This document shows, piece after piece, positions 7,719 through 18,148 of a DNA stretch of 36,046 nucleotides. A model generated the notes under the pieces. The model was not told the DNA's origin and ran no database searches. It was given only the letters and a program-made list of their open reading frames with translations. Both the position numbers and the translations under genes were made by a program. Positions within the stretch are counted from its first letter, which is position 1. The number at the start of each line of letters is the position of its first letter. The stretch lies in NCBI GenBank assembly GCA_002720975.1, contig PBIX01000026.1:5946-41991 (forward strand), in the 5' to 3' direction. Source of the stretch: Planctomycetota bacterium. GTDB taxonomy: Bacteria; Planctomycetota; UBA1135; GCA-002686595.

Positions 7719-9527
7719 TCACGACCCTGCCTGAGCAGGGTCCTTTGCGGCTTCCTGTTCGGGGTCCCCTGCCGTTGCCGTCGCAGTGTTACGTACGTGG
7801 ACGTCTGCCAACTGCTCGGCGCTGACTCCTGCGGGCGCATCACACATCACGTCCGTGGCGGTCAGGGTCTTGGGGAAGGCCACGACGTCCCGGATGGAGT
7901 CCAGCCCAAGGGTCAGGGCCACGATGCGATCGAGCCCCACCGCGAAACCCCCATGGGGCGGCGGCCCGTACTCCAGCGCTTCCAGCAGGAAGCCGAATTT
8001 CTCTTGTTGTTGCTCGGCATCAATGCCCAACAACTCGAATACGCGCTGCTGCACTTCCTGCCGGTGGATTCGAATGGAACCCGAGCCCAGCTCCCAACCG
8101 TTCAGGACCAGGTCGTAGGCGCGCGAGTTCATGCTACCGGGATCGGCCTTCATCTCCCAGTCGTCGGGCGCGGTGAACGGGTGGTGCGAGGACGTCCAAC
8201 CGCCGGTCTCTTCGTCACGCTCAAACATGGGGAACGAAGTCACCCAGAGGAATCGGTAGGGTCCCTGGGGGATGAGGTCCAATTGGCGGGCCACAGTGAG
8301 ACGCAGGTCCCCCAGGACGCGCCAGACAACGTCTTCGCTGTCCGCGCAGAAGAGTAGAAGGTCCCCTTCTTCTGCTTCCATGAGGTTCAGGAGGGAAGCT
8401 CCCACCTCGCCTTCGACGAAACGGGCCAGGGGGCCGGCTCCGCCACCTTCCAGGCCGGGCTTCCACCAGGCCAGTCCTTTCGCCCCGAGTTCCTTGGCCT
8501 GTTTCTCCAGGGGCTTCATCTGTCCGCGTGAGACACCCTCGCCACCGCCGGGCACACGGATCGCCATCACGCGACCGCCGTTGTCCAGGGCCGATTGAAA
8601 TACGCCGAACTCGCAGCTCGGCACCCACTCGGCCAGGTCCACGAGCTCCATCCCAAAGCGCAGGTCGGGCTTGTCGCTCCCGAAGCGATTCATGGCCTGC
8701 GCCCAGGTCAGGCGCGGGAAGGGCAGCTCGAGCTCCATGTCCATGGCCTCGCGGAACGTGTCGCCCAGCACGCCCTCCCAGGTCTCGAACACGTCCTCTT
8801 CCTCCACGAAGGACATCTCCATGTCCAGCTGGGTGAACTCGGGCTGACGGTCGGCGCGCAGATCCTCATCCCGAAAACAGCGCGCCACCTGGAAGTAGCG
8901 GTCCATACCGGAGATCATCAAGAGCTGCTTGAAGATCTGTGGGGACTGGGGCAGGGCATACCATTGGGCCGGATGCACGCGCGAAGGGACGAGGTAGTCG
9001 CGCGCGCCCTCCGGAGTGGCCTTGGTCAGGATCGGTGTCTCCACCTCGCAGAAATCCCGCGCCAGGAACGCATTGCGCATGGCGCCGATGAATCGCGAGC
9101 GATGCATGAGCTTGCGCTGCATGTCCGGTCGGCGCAGATCCAGGTAGCGGTAACGCAGACGCAGCTCCACGGCGGTGTCCAGATCCTCGATGATCTCGAA
9201 GGGCGGTATCTTCGATGACGCGAGGCGCTCGATGGCCTCGGCAATGATCTCGATTTCACCGGTGGGGTGCTCGGGGTTCGTGTCCTTGGGTCCGCGCAAT
9301 CCGACCTTGCCATGGATGCACAGGCAATCCTCGGGCGACACGTGCAGGTCCCCCACGACCTCTTCGGGCAGGACCACCTGCAGGCGCGAGTAACGATCAC
9401 GCAGCTCGATGAAATAGATCCCCCCCAGGTTACGCCTGGCGTGGACCCAGCCATTAAGGGTCACTTCGGTCCCCTCGTCTGCCGACGAGAGGGCACCGCA
9501 ATGGTGGGTTCGCTGCCAGTCACTCAT
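7719..9527 (-). CDS. aspS: Aspartate-tRNA ligase
   Basis: Class II synthetase that attaches Asp to tRNA-Asp. It has 602 residues against 590 in E. coli. The N-terminal OB-fold includes GWVHARRNLGGIYFIELRD. Catalytic motif 2 is FRDEDLRADRQPEFTQLD, the bacterial GAD insertion follows DKPDLRFGMEL, and motif 3 is GFAVGLDRIVALTLG. Leu in RRNLGG matches the discriminating E. coli enzyme rather than the His of some non-discriminating enzymes, which weakly suggests tRNA-Asp-only charging. ATG 9527 (MSDWQRTHHCG) is preferred; the upstream extension to 9740 lacks family similarity. It lies 49 bases after atpC, so it is probably read through from the ATP synthase operon. Confidence 0.97.
   Translation of the reverse strand: MSDWQRTHHCGALSSADEGTEVTLNGWVHARRNLGGIYFIELRDRYSRLQVVLPEEVVGDLHVSPEDCLCIHGKVGLRGPKDTNPEHPTGEIEIIAEAIERLASSKIPPFEIIEDLDTAVELRLRYRYLDLRRPDMQRKLMHRSRFIGAMRNAFLARDFCEVETPILTKATPEGARDYLVPSRVHPAQWYALPQSPQIFKQLLMISGMDRYFQVARCFRDEDLRADRQPEFTQLDMEMSFVEEEDVFETWEGVLGDTFREAMDMELELPFPRLTWAQAMNRFGSDKPDLRFGMELVDLAEWVPSCEFGVFQSALDNGGRVMAIRVPGGGEGVSRGQMKPLEKQAKELGAKGLAWWKPGLEGGGAGPLARFVEGEVGASLLNLMEAEEGDLLLFCADSEDVVWRVLGDLRLTVARQLDLIPQGPYRFLWVTSFPMFERDEETGGWTSSHHPFTAPDDWEMKADPGSMNSRAYDLVLNGWELGSGSIRIHRQEVQQRVFELLGIDAEQQQEKFGFLLEALEYGPPPHGGFAVGLDRIVALTLGLDSIRDVVAFPKTLTATDVMCDAPAGVSAEQLADVHVRNTATATAGDPEQEAAKDPAQAGS
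7723..7742 (-). terminator. Hairpin at the aspS 3' end, no U-run
   Basis: A perfect 8-bp stem (GACCCTGC/GCAGGGTC) with a four-base loop overlaps the last aspS codons and ends next to the stop. No T-tract follows on the minus strand, so it is at best a weak or Rho-assisted terminator or an mRNA-stabilising 3' end. It would separate atp-aspS from infC. Confidence 0.4.
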
Positions 9528-9576
9528 GAGAGGCGCAGCATAGCCTTGTTGCCCCGTCTGGGCGAGAACAGGGCAT

Positions 9577-10004
9577 TCAACCCCGTCGCGAGCGGTCAGC
9601 GACCAACTTGCGCATGAGGGCCCTGCGCAGGGCCGCTTCGGCCCGCAGGAAATCGAAGGGCTCGCCGTCAGCTTGGTTCTTGCCTGCACCCAAGCGTTCC
9701 CGTGCCCGCTTGGCGGCGCTTGCGGCGCGCTCCACGTCAATGTCGCTGGCCGGCTCGGAGGCCTCGGTCACAACGCGCACCGTGTTGTCACGCACCTCGG
9801 CGAAGCCGCCGGAGATGAACATCTCTTGACGCTCGCCACCCGCTTCGAAGGCCAGCTGGCCCGCATCCAGCGCGGCCACCATGGGTGCATGCCGCGGCAG
9901 CACTCCCATGCCGCCGTCCAAGGCGGGGAAGGTCACTGCGGATGCCGTGGTGTCGATCACGATCTTCTCGGGGGTGATCACCCGCAAGGTCAGCGCGTCC
10001 GCCA

Positions 10005-10005
<1 letters not shown>
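9577..10005 (-). CDS. atpC: F1Fo ATP synthase subunit epsilon
   Basis: Epsilon subunit of the F1 central stalk, which contacts the c-ring and regulates ATP hydrolysis. It has 142 residues, close to the usual 130-140. The N-terminal beta-sandwich is clear (LTLRVITPEKIV, FPALDGGMGVLPRHAPMVAAL, FISGGFAEV), followed by a helical C-terminal domain from about residue 88 rich in Ala and Arg. Its ATG shares one base with the atpD stop (TGATG). It is the last ATP synthase gene, followed by aspS. Confidence 0.96.
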
Positions 10006-12357
<2,352 letters not shown>

Positions 12358-12361
12358 GGGT

Positions 12362-13933
12362 TTAGGCCTGGATCTGCGCCTTGACCGCGGTGATGGCCCC
12401 GTCGAGGACCGCCTTGGTCTCGTCGGGGATGCCCTTCTTGGCCGTGGTGATCTGCTCGGCCACCTCGGGGTGGGAGTCGTTCACGTACTCGATCAGGGCG
12501 CGCTCGAACTCGCTCACCTGATTGACGGCCAGATCATCGAGAGCTCCTGTTGAGCCGGCGTACAGGATCACGACCTGGTCCGTCACCTTGACCGGCACGT
12601 ACTGGCCCTGCTTGAGAATCTCCACGAGGCGCTCCCCGCGAGTCAGTTTTGCTTGGGTGGCCGCGTCCAGGTCGGAGCCGAACTGGGCAAAGGCCTGCAG
12701 TTCGCGGAACTGAGCCAGGTCCAGACGCAGCGAGCCAGCCGTCTTCTTCATCGCCGGAATCTGTGCAGCGCCACCCACCCGCGACACCGAAATACCCGCG
12801 TTCACCGCGGGCCGGATACCGGAGTTGAACAGACTGGATTCCAGGAAAATCTGGCCATCCGTGATCGAGATCACGTTGGTGGGAATATAGGCGGAAACGT
12901 CGCCTTCTTGAGTCTCCACTACGGGCAGAGCGGTCAGAGTTCCCCCACCGGCCTTGAAGCGCGGGTTGACCTCGGGAGCGTTGTCCGCGAGCTTGGCCGC
13001 GCGTTCGAGAAGACGACTGTGCAGATTGAAGACGTCACCGGGGAAGGCCTCGCGTCCCGGGGGACGGCGCAGCAGCAACATCACCTGACGGTAAGCCAGA
13101 GCCTGCTTGTAGAGGTCGTCGTAGAAGATAGCCACGTGGCGGCCCTCGTCCCGGAAACGCTCGCCCATGGCGCAACCGCCGTAGCACGACAGGTACTGCA
13201 TGGAGGCTTCGTCAATGGCCGATGCCAAGACGACGATGGTGTAGGCCATGGCTCCGGCCTGCTCCAGGCGGCGCACAATGTCGACCACAGTGGACTGCTT
13301 TTGGCCCACGGCTACGTAGATGCAGATGACCTGCTCGGGATTGGTCGGGTCGCCACCACCAGTGTTGGCCTGGGACAGGATGGTGTCCACGATCAGGGCG
13401 GTCTTGCCCGTCTGGCGGTCACCGATGATCAGCTCACGCTGGCCGCGACCAATGGGGATCATGGCATCCACGGCCTTGATCCCGGTCTGCAGGGGCTGGT
13501 CCACGGGCTGGCGCTCCACCACGGAGGGGGCGTCCTGCTCAATGGGGCGCAGGTCGTCGTCGGTCGTGCCAAGCGGGCCCTTGCCGTCGACGGGATCGCC
13601 GAGGGCATTCACCACGCGACCGAGCAGCTGCGGGCCGGTCGGAACGGAGATGATGCGGCCCGTGGCCTTCACAGTATCCCCTTCACGAACCTTGGCCGCG
13701 TCGCCGAGCAGCACGCACCCTACGTTGTCCTCTTCGAGGTTCAGAGCAATGCCGCGCACGCCGCCGCCGAACTCGAGCAGCTCGTTCATCATGCAGTCGT
13801 CTAGGCCGTAGACGCGGGCCACGCCGTCACCCACGGAGAGCACGGTGCCCACGCTCTGCATACGGGTGTCGCCTTGGTAGTTCTCGATCTCTTTCTCGAG
13901 GATCGAAGTGACTTCAGCGGGTCGAAGGTCCAT
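12362..13933 (-). CDS. atpA: F1Fo ATP synthase subunit alpha
   Basis: Non-catalytic nucleotide-binding alpha subunit of F1, 523 residues (E. coli 513). The N-terminal segment that docks to delta reads [17 protein letters not shown]. The Walker A loop GDRQTGKT is at 171-178. The regions [27 protein letters not shown] and the C-terminal helical domain are all present. It starts at ATG 13933, 93 bases after atpH. Confidence 0.99.
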   Translation of the reverse strand: MDLRPAEVTSILEKEIENYQGDTRMQSVGTVLSVGDGVARVYGLDDCMMNELLEFGGGVRGIALNLEEDNVGCVLLGDAAKVREGDTVKATGRIISVPTGPQLLGRVVNALGDPVDGKGPLGTTDDDLRPIEQDAPSVVERQPVDQPLQTGIKAVDAMIPIGRGQRELIIGDRQTGKTALIVDTILSQANTGGGDPTNPEQVICIYVAVGQKQSTVVDIVRRLEQAGAMAYTIVVLASAIDEASMQYLSCYGGCAMGERFRDEGRHVAIFYDDLYKQALAYRQVMLLLRRPPGREAFPGDVFNLHSRLLERAAKLADNAPEVNPRFKAGGGTLTALPVVETQEGDVSAYIPTNVISITDGQIFLESSLFNSGIRPAVNAGISVSRVGGAAQIPAMKKTAGSLRLDLAQFRELQAFAQFGSDLDAATQAKLTRGERLVEILKQGQYVPVKVTDQVVILYAGSTGALDDLAVNQVSEFERALIEYVNDSHPEVAEQITTAKKGIPDETKAVLDGAITAVKAQIQA

Positions 13934-14026
13934 GGGAGTGTTTCCTGTCTAGAAGGCCCTGGAGTGAGCCGTCGTCTGTTGTGTGAAGAGAGATGGTTTG
14001 TTTGAGATGTCTCGTGGGGTGATCCC

Positions 14027-14596
14027 CTAGGAGTCCACGGCCGGCAGCCGCGCCTCCATCATGCGTCGTCGCAAGCCGTCCATACGGCCCTGCAGCGATT
14101 GATCGATCATACTTGTGCCGACGAAGACGCGTACGCCACCGACCAGGTCGGGGTCCACACGTCCGGTGAGGGTCACGTCCTTGCCGAGCCGCTTGGAGAG
14201 GTCGCGGCTCAGGGCCTCAAGCTCGGCTGAGTCGAGCAGGCGGGCGGACTCGACGATGCCCTTCGCTGCTCCGCGCTCCTCCAGGAGCCGCTGCTCAAAG
14301 GCCGCGCCAATCTGCAGCAGGACCTCCTCGCGTCGACGCTTGAAGAGCAGGCTCACGAAGCTGCGGGTGTGGGGGTTGGCGTTTTCCAGGAGGCTGTCGA
14401 ACTTGGTCAAGCGCTCGGAGGTGCTACCTGTTGCGCCTTCAAGGAAGGCCACCACGGCCGGGGATTGACACGCCAGCGCGATGCGCTCGATGTCCGCACT
14501 GACCTGGTCAAGCACGCCTCGGCGACGCGCAAGACCAAACAGGGCATCGGCCCAACGGCCGGTTACCTGATCCACGGCTGCGGCAACGACACCCAC
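14027..14596 (-). CDS. atpH: F1Fo ATP synthase subunit delta
   Basis: Delta subunit, which joins the peripheral stalk (b dimer) to the top of F1. It has 189 residues with an N-terminal helical bundle (VTGRWADALFGLARRRG). The C-terminal part reads VTLTGRVDPDLVGGVRVFVG, the family signature. The start is GTG 14596, sharing one base with the atpF stop (TAGTG). No ATG is available near the family start, so GTG is well supported. Confidence 0.96.
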   Translation of the reverse strand: MGVVAAAVDQVTGRWADALFGLARRRGVLDQVSADIERIALACQSPAVVAFLEGATGSTSERLTKFDSLLENANPHTRSFVSLLFKRRREEVLLQIGAAFEQRLLEERGAAKGIVESARLLDSAELEALSRDLSKRLGKDVTLTGRVDPDLVGGVRVFVGTSMIDQSLQGRMDGLRRRMMEARLPAVDS

Positions 14597-15141
14597 TACG
14601 CGCCTGCTCCGTCCGCGGGTCCGCCCACGATTTCGGCCACAACGCGGCGGTCATCCTCGCTGCCCACCTGGCGACCGATCACCTGAGAGGCTGCCGAGAG
14701 AGAAAGCTCCACCACCTCGGCACGAATGGCCGAGAGAGCTTTGTCCTGCTCGGACTGGATGGCAGCCCGAGCGCTCTCGATCATGGCATCCGCTTCCTTC
14801 TTGGCGTTCTCGATGATGTCCCGCTCACGGGCATCCGCCCGCTCGCGCGCTCCGGCCAGGAGCTTGGAGGCCTCCGCCTGGGCTTCACCAAGGCGCACCT
14901 CCACCTCGGCCCGGGCCTTCTCGGCCTCCTCACTGGCCCGAGAGGCCAGGGTCACGGCCTCAGCGGCCTTCTCATCGCGGGCGTTCGCCATGACGGCGAT
15001 TTTGGAGAAGACCATCTTCCACATGGGGAAGAGGGCCAATCCAAAGATGATCACGGTCCAGAGGAAATTCCCCGCACCGCCAACATCCAGCGGATTGAAT
15101 CCGCCTCCGCCGCCACTGACTGTGAGTATCGAAGCAATCAT
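14596..15141 (-). CDS. atpF: F1Fo ATP synthase subunit b
   Basis: Peripheral-stalk b subunit, 181 residues. One membrane helix lies at about 25-45 (NFLWTVIIFGLALFPMW), followed by a long charged coiled coil rich in Ala, Glu and Arg. ATG 15141 is chosen because GGAAGG sits eight bases upstream; an in-frame GTG at 15150 is less likely. Only one b-type gene is present, so the stalk is expected to be a homodimer rather than a b/b' pair. It overlaps atpH by one base. Confidence 0.96.
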   Translation of the reverse strand: MIASILTVSGGGGGFNPLDVGGAGNFLWTVIIFGLALFPMWKMVFSKIAVMANARDEKAAEAVTLASRASEEAEKARAEVEVRLGEAQAEASKLLAGARERADARERDIIENAKKEADAMIESARAAIQSEQDKALSAIRAEVVELSLSAASQVIGRQVGSEDDRRVVAEIVGGPADGAGA

Positions 15142-15190
15142 GGTCTGCACCTTCCGGGCCTATGAAAGAGATCGCAGGGGTGTGCTCCCG

Positions 15191-15225
15191 CGCCGCCGAA
15201 GCCCTCCTGACGGAGCGCAGCGGCG
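15191..15225 (-). other. Composite hairpin between atpE and atpF
   Basis: CGCCGC/GCGGCG outer arms enclose a second stem, CTCC/GGAG, in the 97-base atpE-atpF gap. It could protect the upstream atpE message or slow read-through, which would suit the high copy number of subunit c. Only pairing is seen; function is inferred. Confidence 0.3.
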
Positions 15226-15238
15226 ACACAGGCACCGA

Positions 15239-15529
15239 TCAACCAATGGCGATCAGCAGGGTGACGACCACACCGAAGAGGGCTACACCCTCGATGAACG
15301 CCGCGAGGATCAGCGAACCGCCACTGATGTCCTTGGCGGCCTCGGGCTGACGGGCGATGCCTTCAGCGGCGCTGGCACCGATGCGGCCGATGCCCATACC
15401 TGCGCCCACGGCGGCGATGCCGGCACCAAGGCCTGCACCCATTTTTGCCATACCGCTGACTGATGCCTTGGCAAGCTCAACCATTTGGGCGTGAGCCTCG
15501 GGATCCATGACTTCTTGAATGACTTCCAT
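15239..15529 (-). CDS. atpE: F1Fo ATP synthase subunit c
   Basis: Proteolipid c subunit of the rotor ring, 96 residues. Two membrane helices lie at about 31-57 and 72-95, joined by the polar loop ARQPEA. The ion-carrying carboxylate is Glu80 in AAFIEGVALF. The residue after it is Gly rather than Ser or Thr, and the helix-1 Gln typical of sodium rings is not seen, so proton coupling is more likely. An extra hydrophilic N-terminus of about 30 residues (MEVIQEVMDPEAHAQ) precedes helix 1, making it longer than the 79 residues of E. coli. A GGAG lies 11 bases before the start. Confidence 0.97.
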   Translation of the reverse strand: MEVIQEVMDPEAHAQMVELAKASVSGMAKMGAGLGAGIAAVGAGMGIGRIGASAAEGIARQPEAAKDISGGSLILAAFIEGVALFGVVVTLLIAIG

Positions 15530-15549
15530 TTTCGGGGTTTCTCCGTTTG

Positions 15550-15568
15550 GCCTCGCGAGTTGCGAGGC
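15550..15568 (-). other. Perfect hairpin before atpE
   Basis: GCCTCGC and GCGAGGC form a perfect 7-bp stem with a 5-base loop, in the 111-base gap between atpB and atpE, about 20 bases upstream of the atpE start in the transcript. Such a stem could mark mRNA processing or stabilise the atpE message. No U-run follows, so termination is unlikely. Confidence 0.45.
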
Positions 15569-15640
15569 GGGACAGTGGGGTTGTTGAAGAGTTGAATACT
15601 GAGAGTGGCGTAAACGCCTAAAACTCCGAGCGGGCAGCGC

Positions 15641-16609
15641 CTAGTGCTCGGGGTGGAGGGAGGAGCCGACGAAGATCGCCGACAAGATGGTGAAGACGTA
15701 CGCCTGCATGAATGCGACGAAGGCCTCGATGATCATGATGAAGACGCCGAAGGCGACGGCGGGCAGCGCTGTGGCGTAGCCCATCGAGCTGAACGAATTG
15801 CCGGCGAAGTAGAAGATAAGCCCCATGAACGAGAGGACGACCATGTGGCCGCCGGTCATGTTGGCGAACAGTCGAATGGTCAGCGCGAAGGGCTTGACCA
15901 GGACGCCCACGACCTCCACCACGAACAGCAGCGGCCAGAGCGCCAGCGGGACGTGAGGCACCAGGTTCTTCCAGTAGGCCACCGGCCCCTGAACAACCAT
16001 GCCGCCGATGATCATCATCACGAGCACGATCAGGGCCAGGGCCGCAGTAACCCAGATGCAAGCGGTTGGCGTCACGGATCCTGGCACGAGCCCCATCAGG
16101 TTCATGAACAGGATGAAGAAGAACAGGCACAGGAACAGGGGCATGAGCTTCTCGGCATGGGCGCGCTGCATGTTGGGGCGCACGATCTCATCGCGCACGT
16201 ACATGCAAGCCCCGGCCAGGAAGCGCGTCACCGCATCGCCCTTGCCGTCCTTCATGTGCCGCGGGACACCCGCAAAGCCGATCAGGATCAGCAACACGGC
16301 CGCCAGCTGGAAGATCTGCAGGTTGAAGGCCACCAGGTGGACGCCGTCCGAGGGGTCCTGGTTGTAATCGAACACCGCCAGGCTTGCGGGCAATGAGAGT
16401 TTGAACAAGGGCTCGCCATGTGCATGGTCGTCGGCCTCGTGCCCAGCCTCCTCATGGTGCGGCGCCTCCAGGGCAGCCGGCATCAGGTGCATGTAGAGGG
16501 CATTGAAAGCGCCCGAGTTCTCCGCGCTGTGATGCGGAGTGAAGTGTGTCGTCGCCACGCAGGCACAGACCACCACCGCCAACATGATGATGGGACGCAG
16601 GAGACTCAT
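15641..16609 (-). CDS. atpB: F1Fo ATP synthase subunit a
   Basis: Membrane stator subunit a, which provides the proton half-channels. It has 322 residues. The essential Arg is R246 in LTIRLFANMTGGH; further membrane helices include PLFLCLFFFILFMNLMGLVPG and VAFGVFIMIIEAFVAFMQAYVF. A hydrophobic N-terminus (about 6-20) is followed by an unusual His-rich stretch at 22-64 with nine His (HFTPHH, PHHEEAGHEADDHAHGE) before the first family-type helix. ATG 16609 overlaps the atpI stop by four bases (ATGA) and has a good Shine-Dalgarno (GGGGAGGGTG). Confidence 0.97.
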   Translation of the reverse strand: MSLLRPIIMLAVVVCACVATTHFTPHHSAENSGAFNALYMHLMPAALEAPHHEEAGHEADDHAHGEPLFKLSLPASLAVFDYNQDPSDGVHLVAFNLQIFQLAAVLLILIGFAGVPRHMKDGKGDAVTRFLAGACMYVRDEIVRPNMQRAHAEKLMPLFLCLFFFILFMNLMGLVPGSVTPTACIWVTAALALIVLVMMIIGGMVVQGPVAYWKNLVPHVPLALWPLLFVVEVVGVLVKPFALTIRLFANMTGGHMVVLSFMGLIFYFAGNSFSSMGYATALPAVAFGVFIMIIEAFVAFMQAYVFTILSAIFVGSSLHPEH

Positions 16610-16986
16610 AGTGCACCCTCCCCTCGAATGAGAATGCGTGAGTTTTCCCACGTCGTACTGAAGAGGCCCACGAGTGCAGATACTGCGTAGGCCAGGGCAA
16701 AGGCCATCCAATCCGCGTAGGCCCCCGCCGCGTCCAGGTACCGCAGGCACAGGACGGATATGAGCAGGCAGACGATCTTCATGCCAAAGCCTTCAAGCAA
16801 TCCCTGCATGGCCCGACCAGGTTGGGTGTGAATCACATGCTTCAGCCACAGCCCCGCAGTCAGGCTGACAAAAGTACCGAAGGCGAAGCCGGTCACGATC
16901 CCGCGCGCGACCAGGCCCTCGAACTGCATGGCGACGAGGGCTGCGGCACCGAAGCCGACGAACGAGATGATCGCAGTGCGCGACAT
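16606..16986 (-). CDS. atpI: ATP synthase subunit I-like membrane protein
   Basis: A 126-residue membrane protein with about four hydrophobic segments (IISFVGFGAAALVAM, GIVTGFAFGTFVSLTAGLWL, FGMKIVCLLISVLCL, WMAFALAYAVSALVGLF). Its place between atpZ and atpB fits AtpI, a chaperone-like factor for c-ring assembly in other bacteria. Sequence recognition is weak, so the name rests mainly on position, length and topology. ATG 16986 (MSRTAIISF) is preferred; the longer frame upstream overlaps atpZ. Its stop overlaps atpB by four bases. Confidence 0.75.
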   Translation of the reverse strand: MSRTAIISFVGFGAAALVAMQFEGLVARGIVTGFAFGTFVSLTAGLWLKHVIHTQPGRAMQGLLEGFGMKIVCLLISVLCLRYLDAAGAYADWMAFALAYAVSALVGLFSTTWENSRILIRGEGAL

Positions 16987-17030
16987 GTGACGGGGGCAGG
17001 CTGAAAGGGCTTGGAAAACGATGGATGGAT

Positions 17031-17279
17031 TCAGGGCTCGGACCGCCAGCGACCCACTGCTCGCAGCAACGAGAGTGTGCCACCAAAGAAACCGAGACCA
17101 ACGCCCAGGATGAGCCCCCAGGGACGGCTCCCGAGTCGCCCATCGACCCAATGACCCGCGAGGGCAAAGAGGCTGATCACAGCGCCGAACTGCACGCCGA
17201 TCCCCGCAAAGCGACCCAACGTGTGGAGGGGACCCTGGTGGGTCTCTTCCGAAGGCACGGGGGGCGGATCGGGGGTCAT
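17031..17279 (-). CDS. atpZ: AtpZ-like small membrane protein
   Basis: An 82-residue protein with a Pro-rich N-terminus (TPDPPPVPSEE) and two membrane helices (GIGVQFGAVISLFALAGHWVDGRL is one; WGLILGVGLGFFGGTLSLL the other). The LAGHWVDGRLG and GLGFFGG patterns match the AtpZ/putative F0F1 subunit family found at the head of atp operons, proposed to aid Mg/Ca handling or assembly. ATG 17279 is chosen; the upstream in-frame extension to 17474 is Arg/Pro-rich and unlike the family. It is the first gene of the ATP synthase operon. Confidence 0.8.
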   Translation of the reverse strand: MTPDPPPVPSEETHQGPLHTLGRFAGIGVQFGAVISLFALAGHWVDGRLGSRPWGLILGVGLGFFGGTLSLLRAVGRWRSEP

Positions 17280-17677
17280 GGGTGCAGTCAGTGCGGACTG
17301 TGAACCGGGCGGTCGAAGGCCGAATCGGGCCCTGTCATACCAAGCCCGAAGAGGGCCGGAATCTGGGGACCGGAACGGAGTTTCGGACCTGAGCTTCGAA
17401 TTGACAACGGCCAGCGCTCCGAGGGGGCTCCTGTGCCCCAAAACGAAGATCAAACCGCTTTTCAGGCCGAACAATGTAGGGGTGTGAGCCTCCTCGTCAA
17501 TGCCCGGAGGGGAAATTGTGCCAGCACCGGGCGCACCCGCTTCCCTCCCCGAGATCGCCCGGCTAGCATGCTCGCCCGTTCGCCGACGTCAGTCCCAAAC
17601 CGGGTCCCGGCGGACCGGAATCCGACCTTCGCGCAGGGCATGGCCCTGCTCCCCTACCCCTTGCCCCCATCCGCCCC
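17280..17677. promoter_or_regulatory. Divergent atpZ / ndk intergenic region
   Basis: A 398-base stretch without a convincing gene between the ATP synthase operon and ndk. It must hold at least two promoters. On the minus strand TATGAC (17339-17334) is a possible -10, about 55 bases before atpZ, but no good -35 matches it. On the plus strand TTGACA occurs at 17401, with no -10 at standard spacing. No repeat or structured RNA was recognised. Confidence 0.35.
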
Positions 17678-18148
17678 GTGGAACGCACCCTCGTCCTCCT
17701 CAAGCCCGACTCCACCCAGCGTGGCCTCGTCGGCCGCATCCTGACCCGTTTCGAAGAAAAGGGCCTCAAGCTCATCGGCCTCAAAATGCGACAGTTCCCC
17801 GAGGAGCACCTGCGCGAGCACTACGCAGTGCATGCTGAGCGCCCCTTCTTCAACAACCTGGTGAGCTACATGGGCTCAGGCCCCGTGGTGGCCCTCGTCC
17901 TTGAGGGTCTGGAAGCCATCTCCGTGGTGCGCACCCTCGTCGGAGCCACGAACGGCCGTGAATCGGCCCCGGGTACCATCCGCGGCGACTTTGGCATGAG
18001 CTTCTCCAACAACCTGGTGCACGCCTCGGACAGCAGCGAATCCGCGGCGACCGAGCTGGCCCTCTGGTTCCCCGACGCCGATGAACTGGTGGAGTGGAGC
18101 CCGGCGGATCTGGAGTGGCGCTACAACGTGGGCGAGGAGCTGGCCTGA
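17678..18148 (+). CDS. ndk: Nucleoside diphosphate kinase
   Basis: Transfers the gamma phosphate of ATP to other nucleoside diphosphates through a phospho-histidine. It has 156 residues (E. coli 143). It begins ERTLVLLKPDSTQRGLVGRI, with the catalytic His115 in NLVHASDSSESA and the nucleotide-binding GATNGRESAPGTIRGDFG. The start is GTG 17678, the only start fitting the family, with no clear Shine-Dalgarno. The end overlaps the start of the NFACT gene (see next). Confidence 0.97.
   Translation: MERTLVLLKPDSTQRGLVGRILTRFEEKGLKLIGLKMRQFPEEHLREHYAVHAERPFFNNLVSYMGSGPVVALVLEGLEAISVVRTLVGATNGRESAPGTIRGDFGMSFSNNLVHASDSSESAATELALWFPDADELVEWSPADLEWRYNVGEELA

Noticed and set aside
17280-17474. N-terminal extension of atpZ up to 17474
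   Set aside because: The added residues are Arg/Pro/Ser-rich and unlike the family, while MTPDPPPVPSEE at 17279 gives the usual length.
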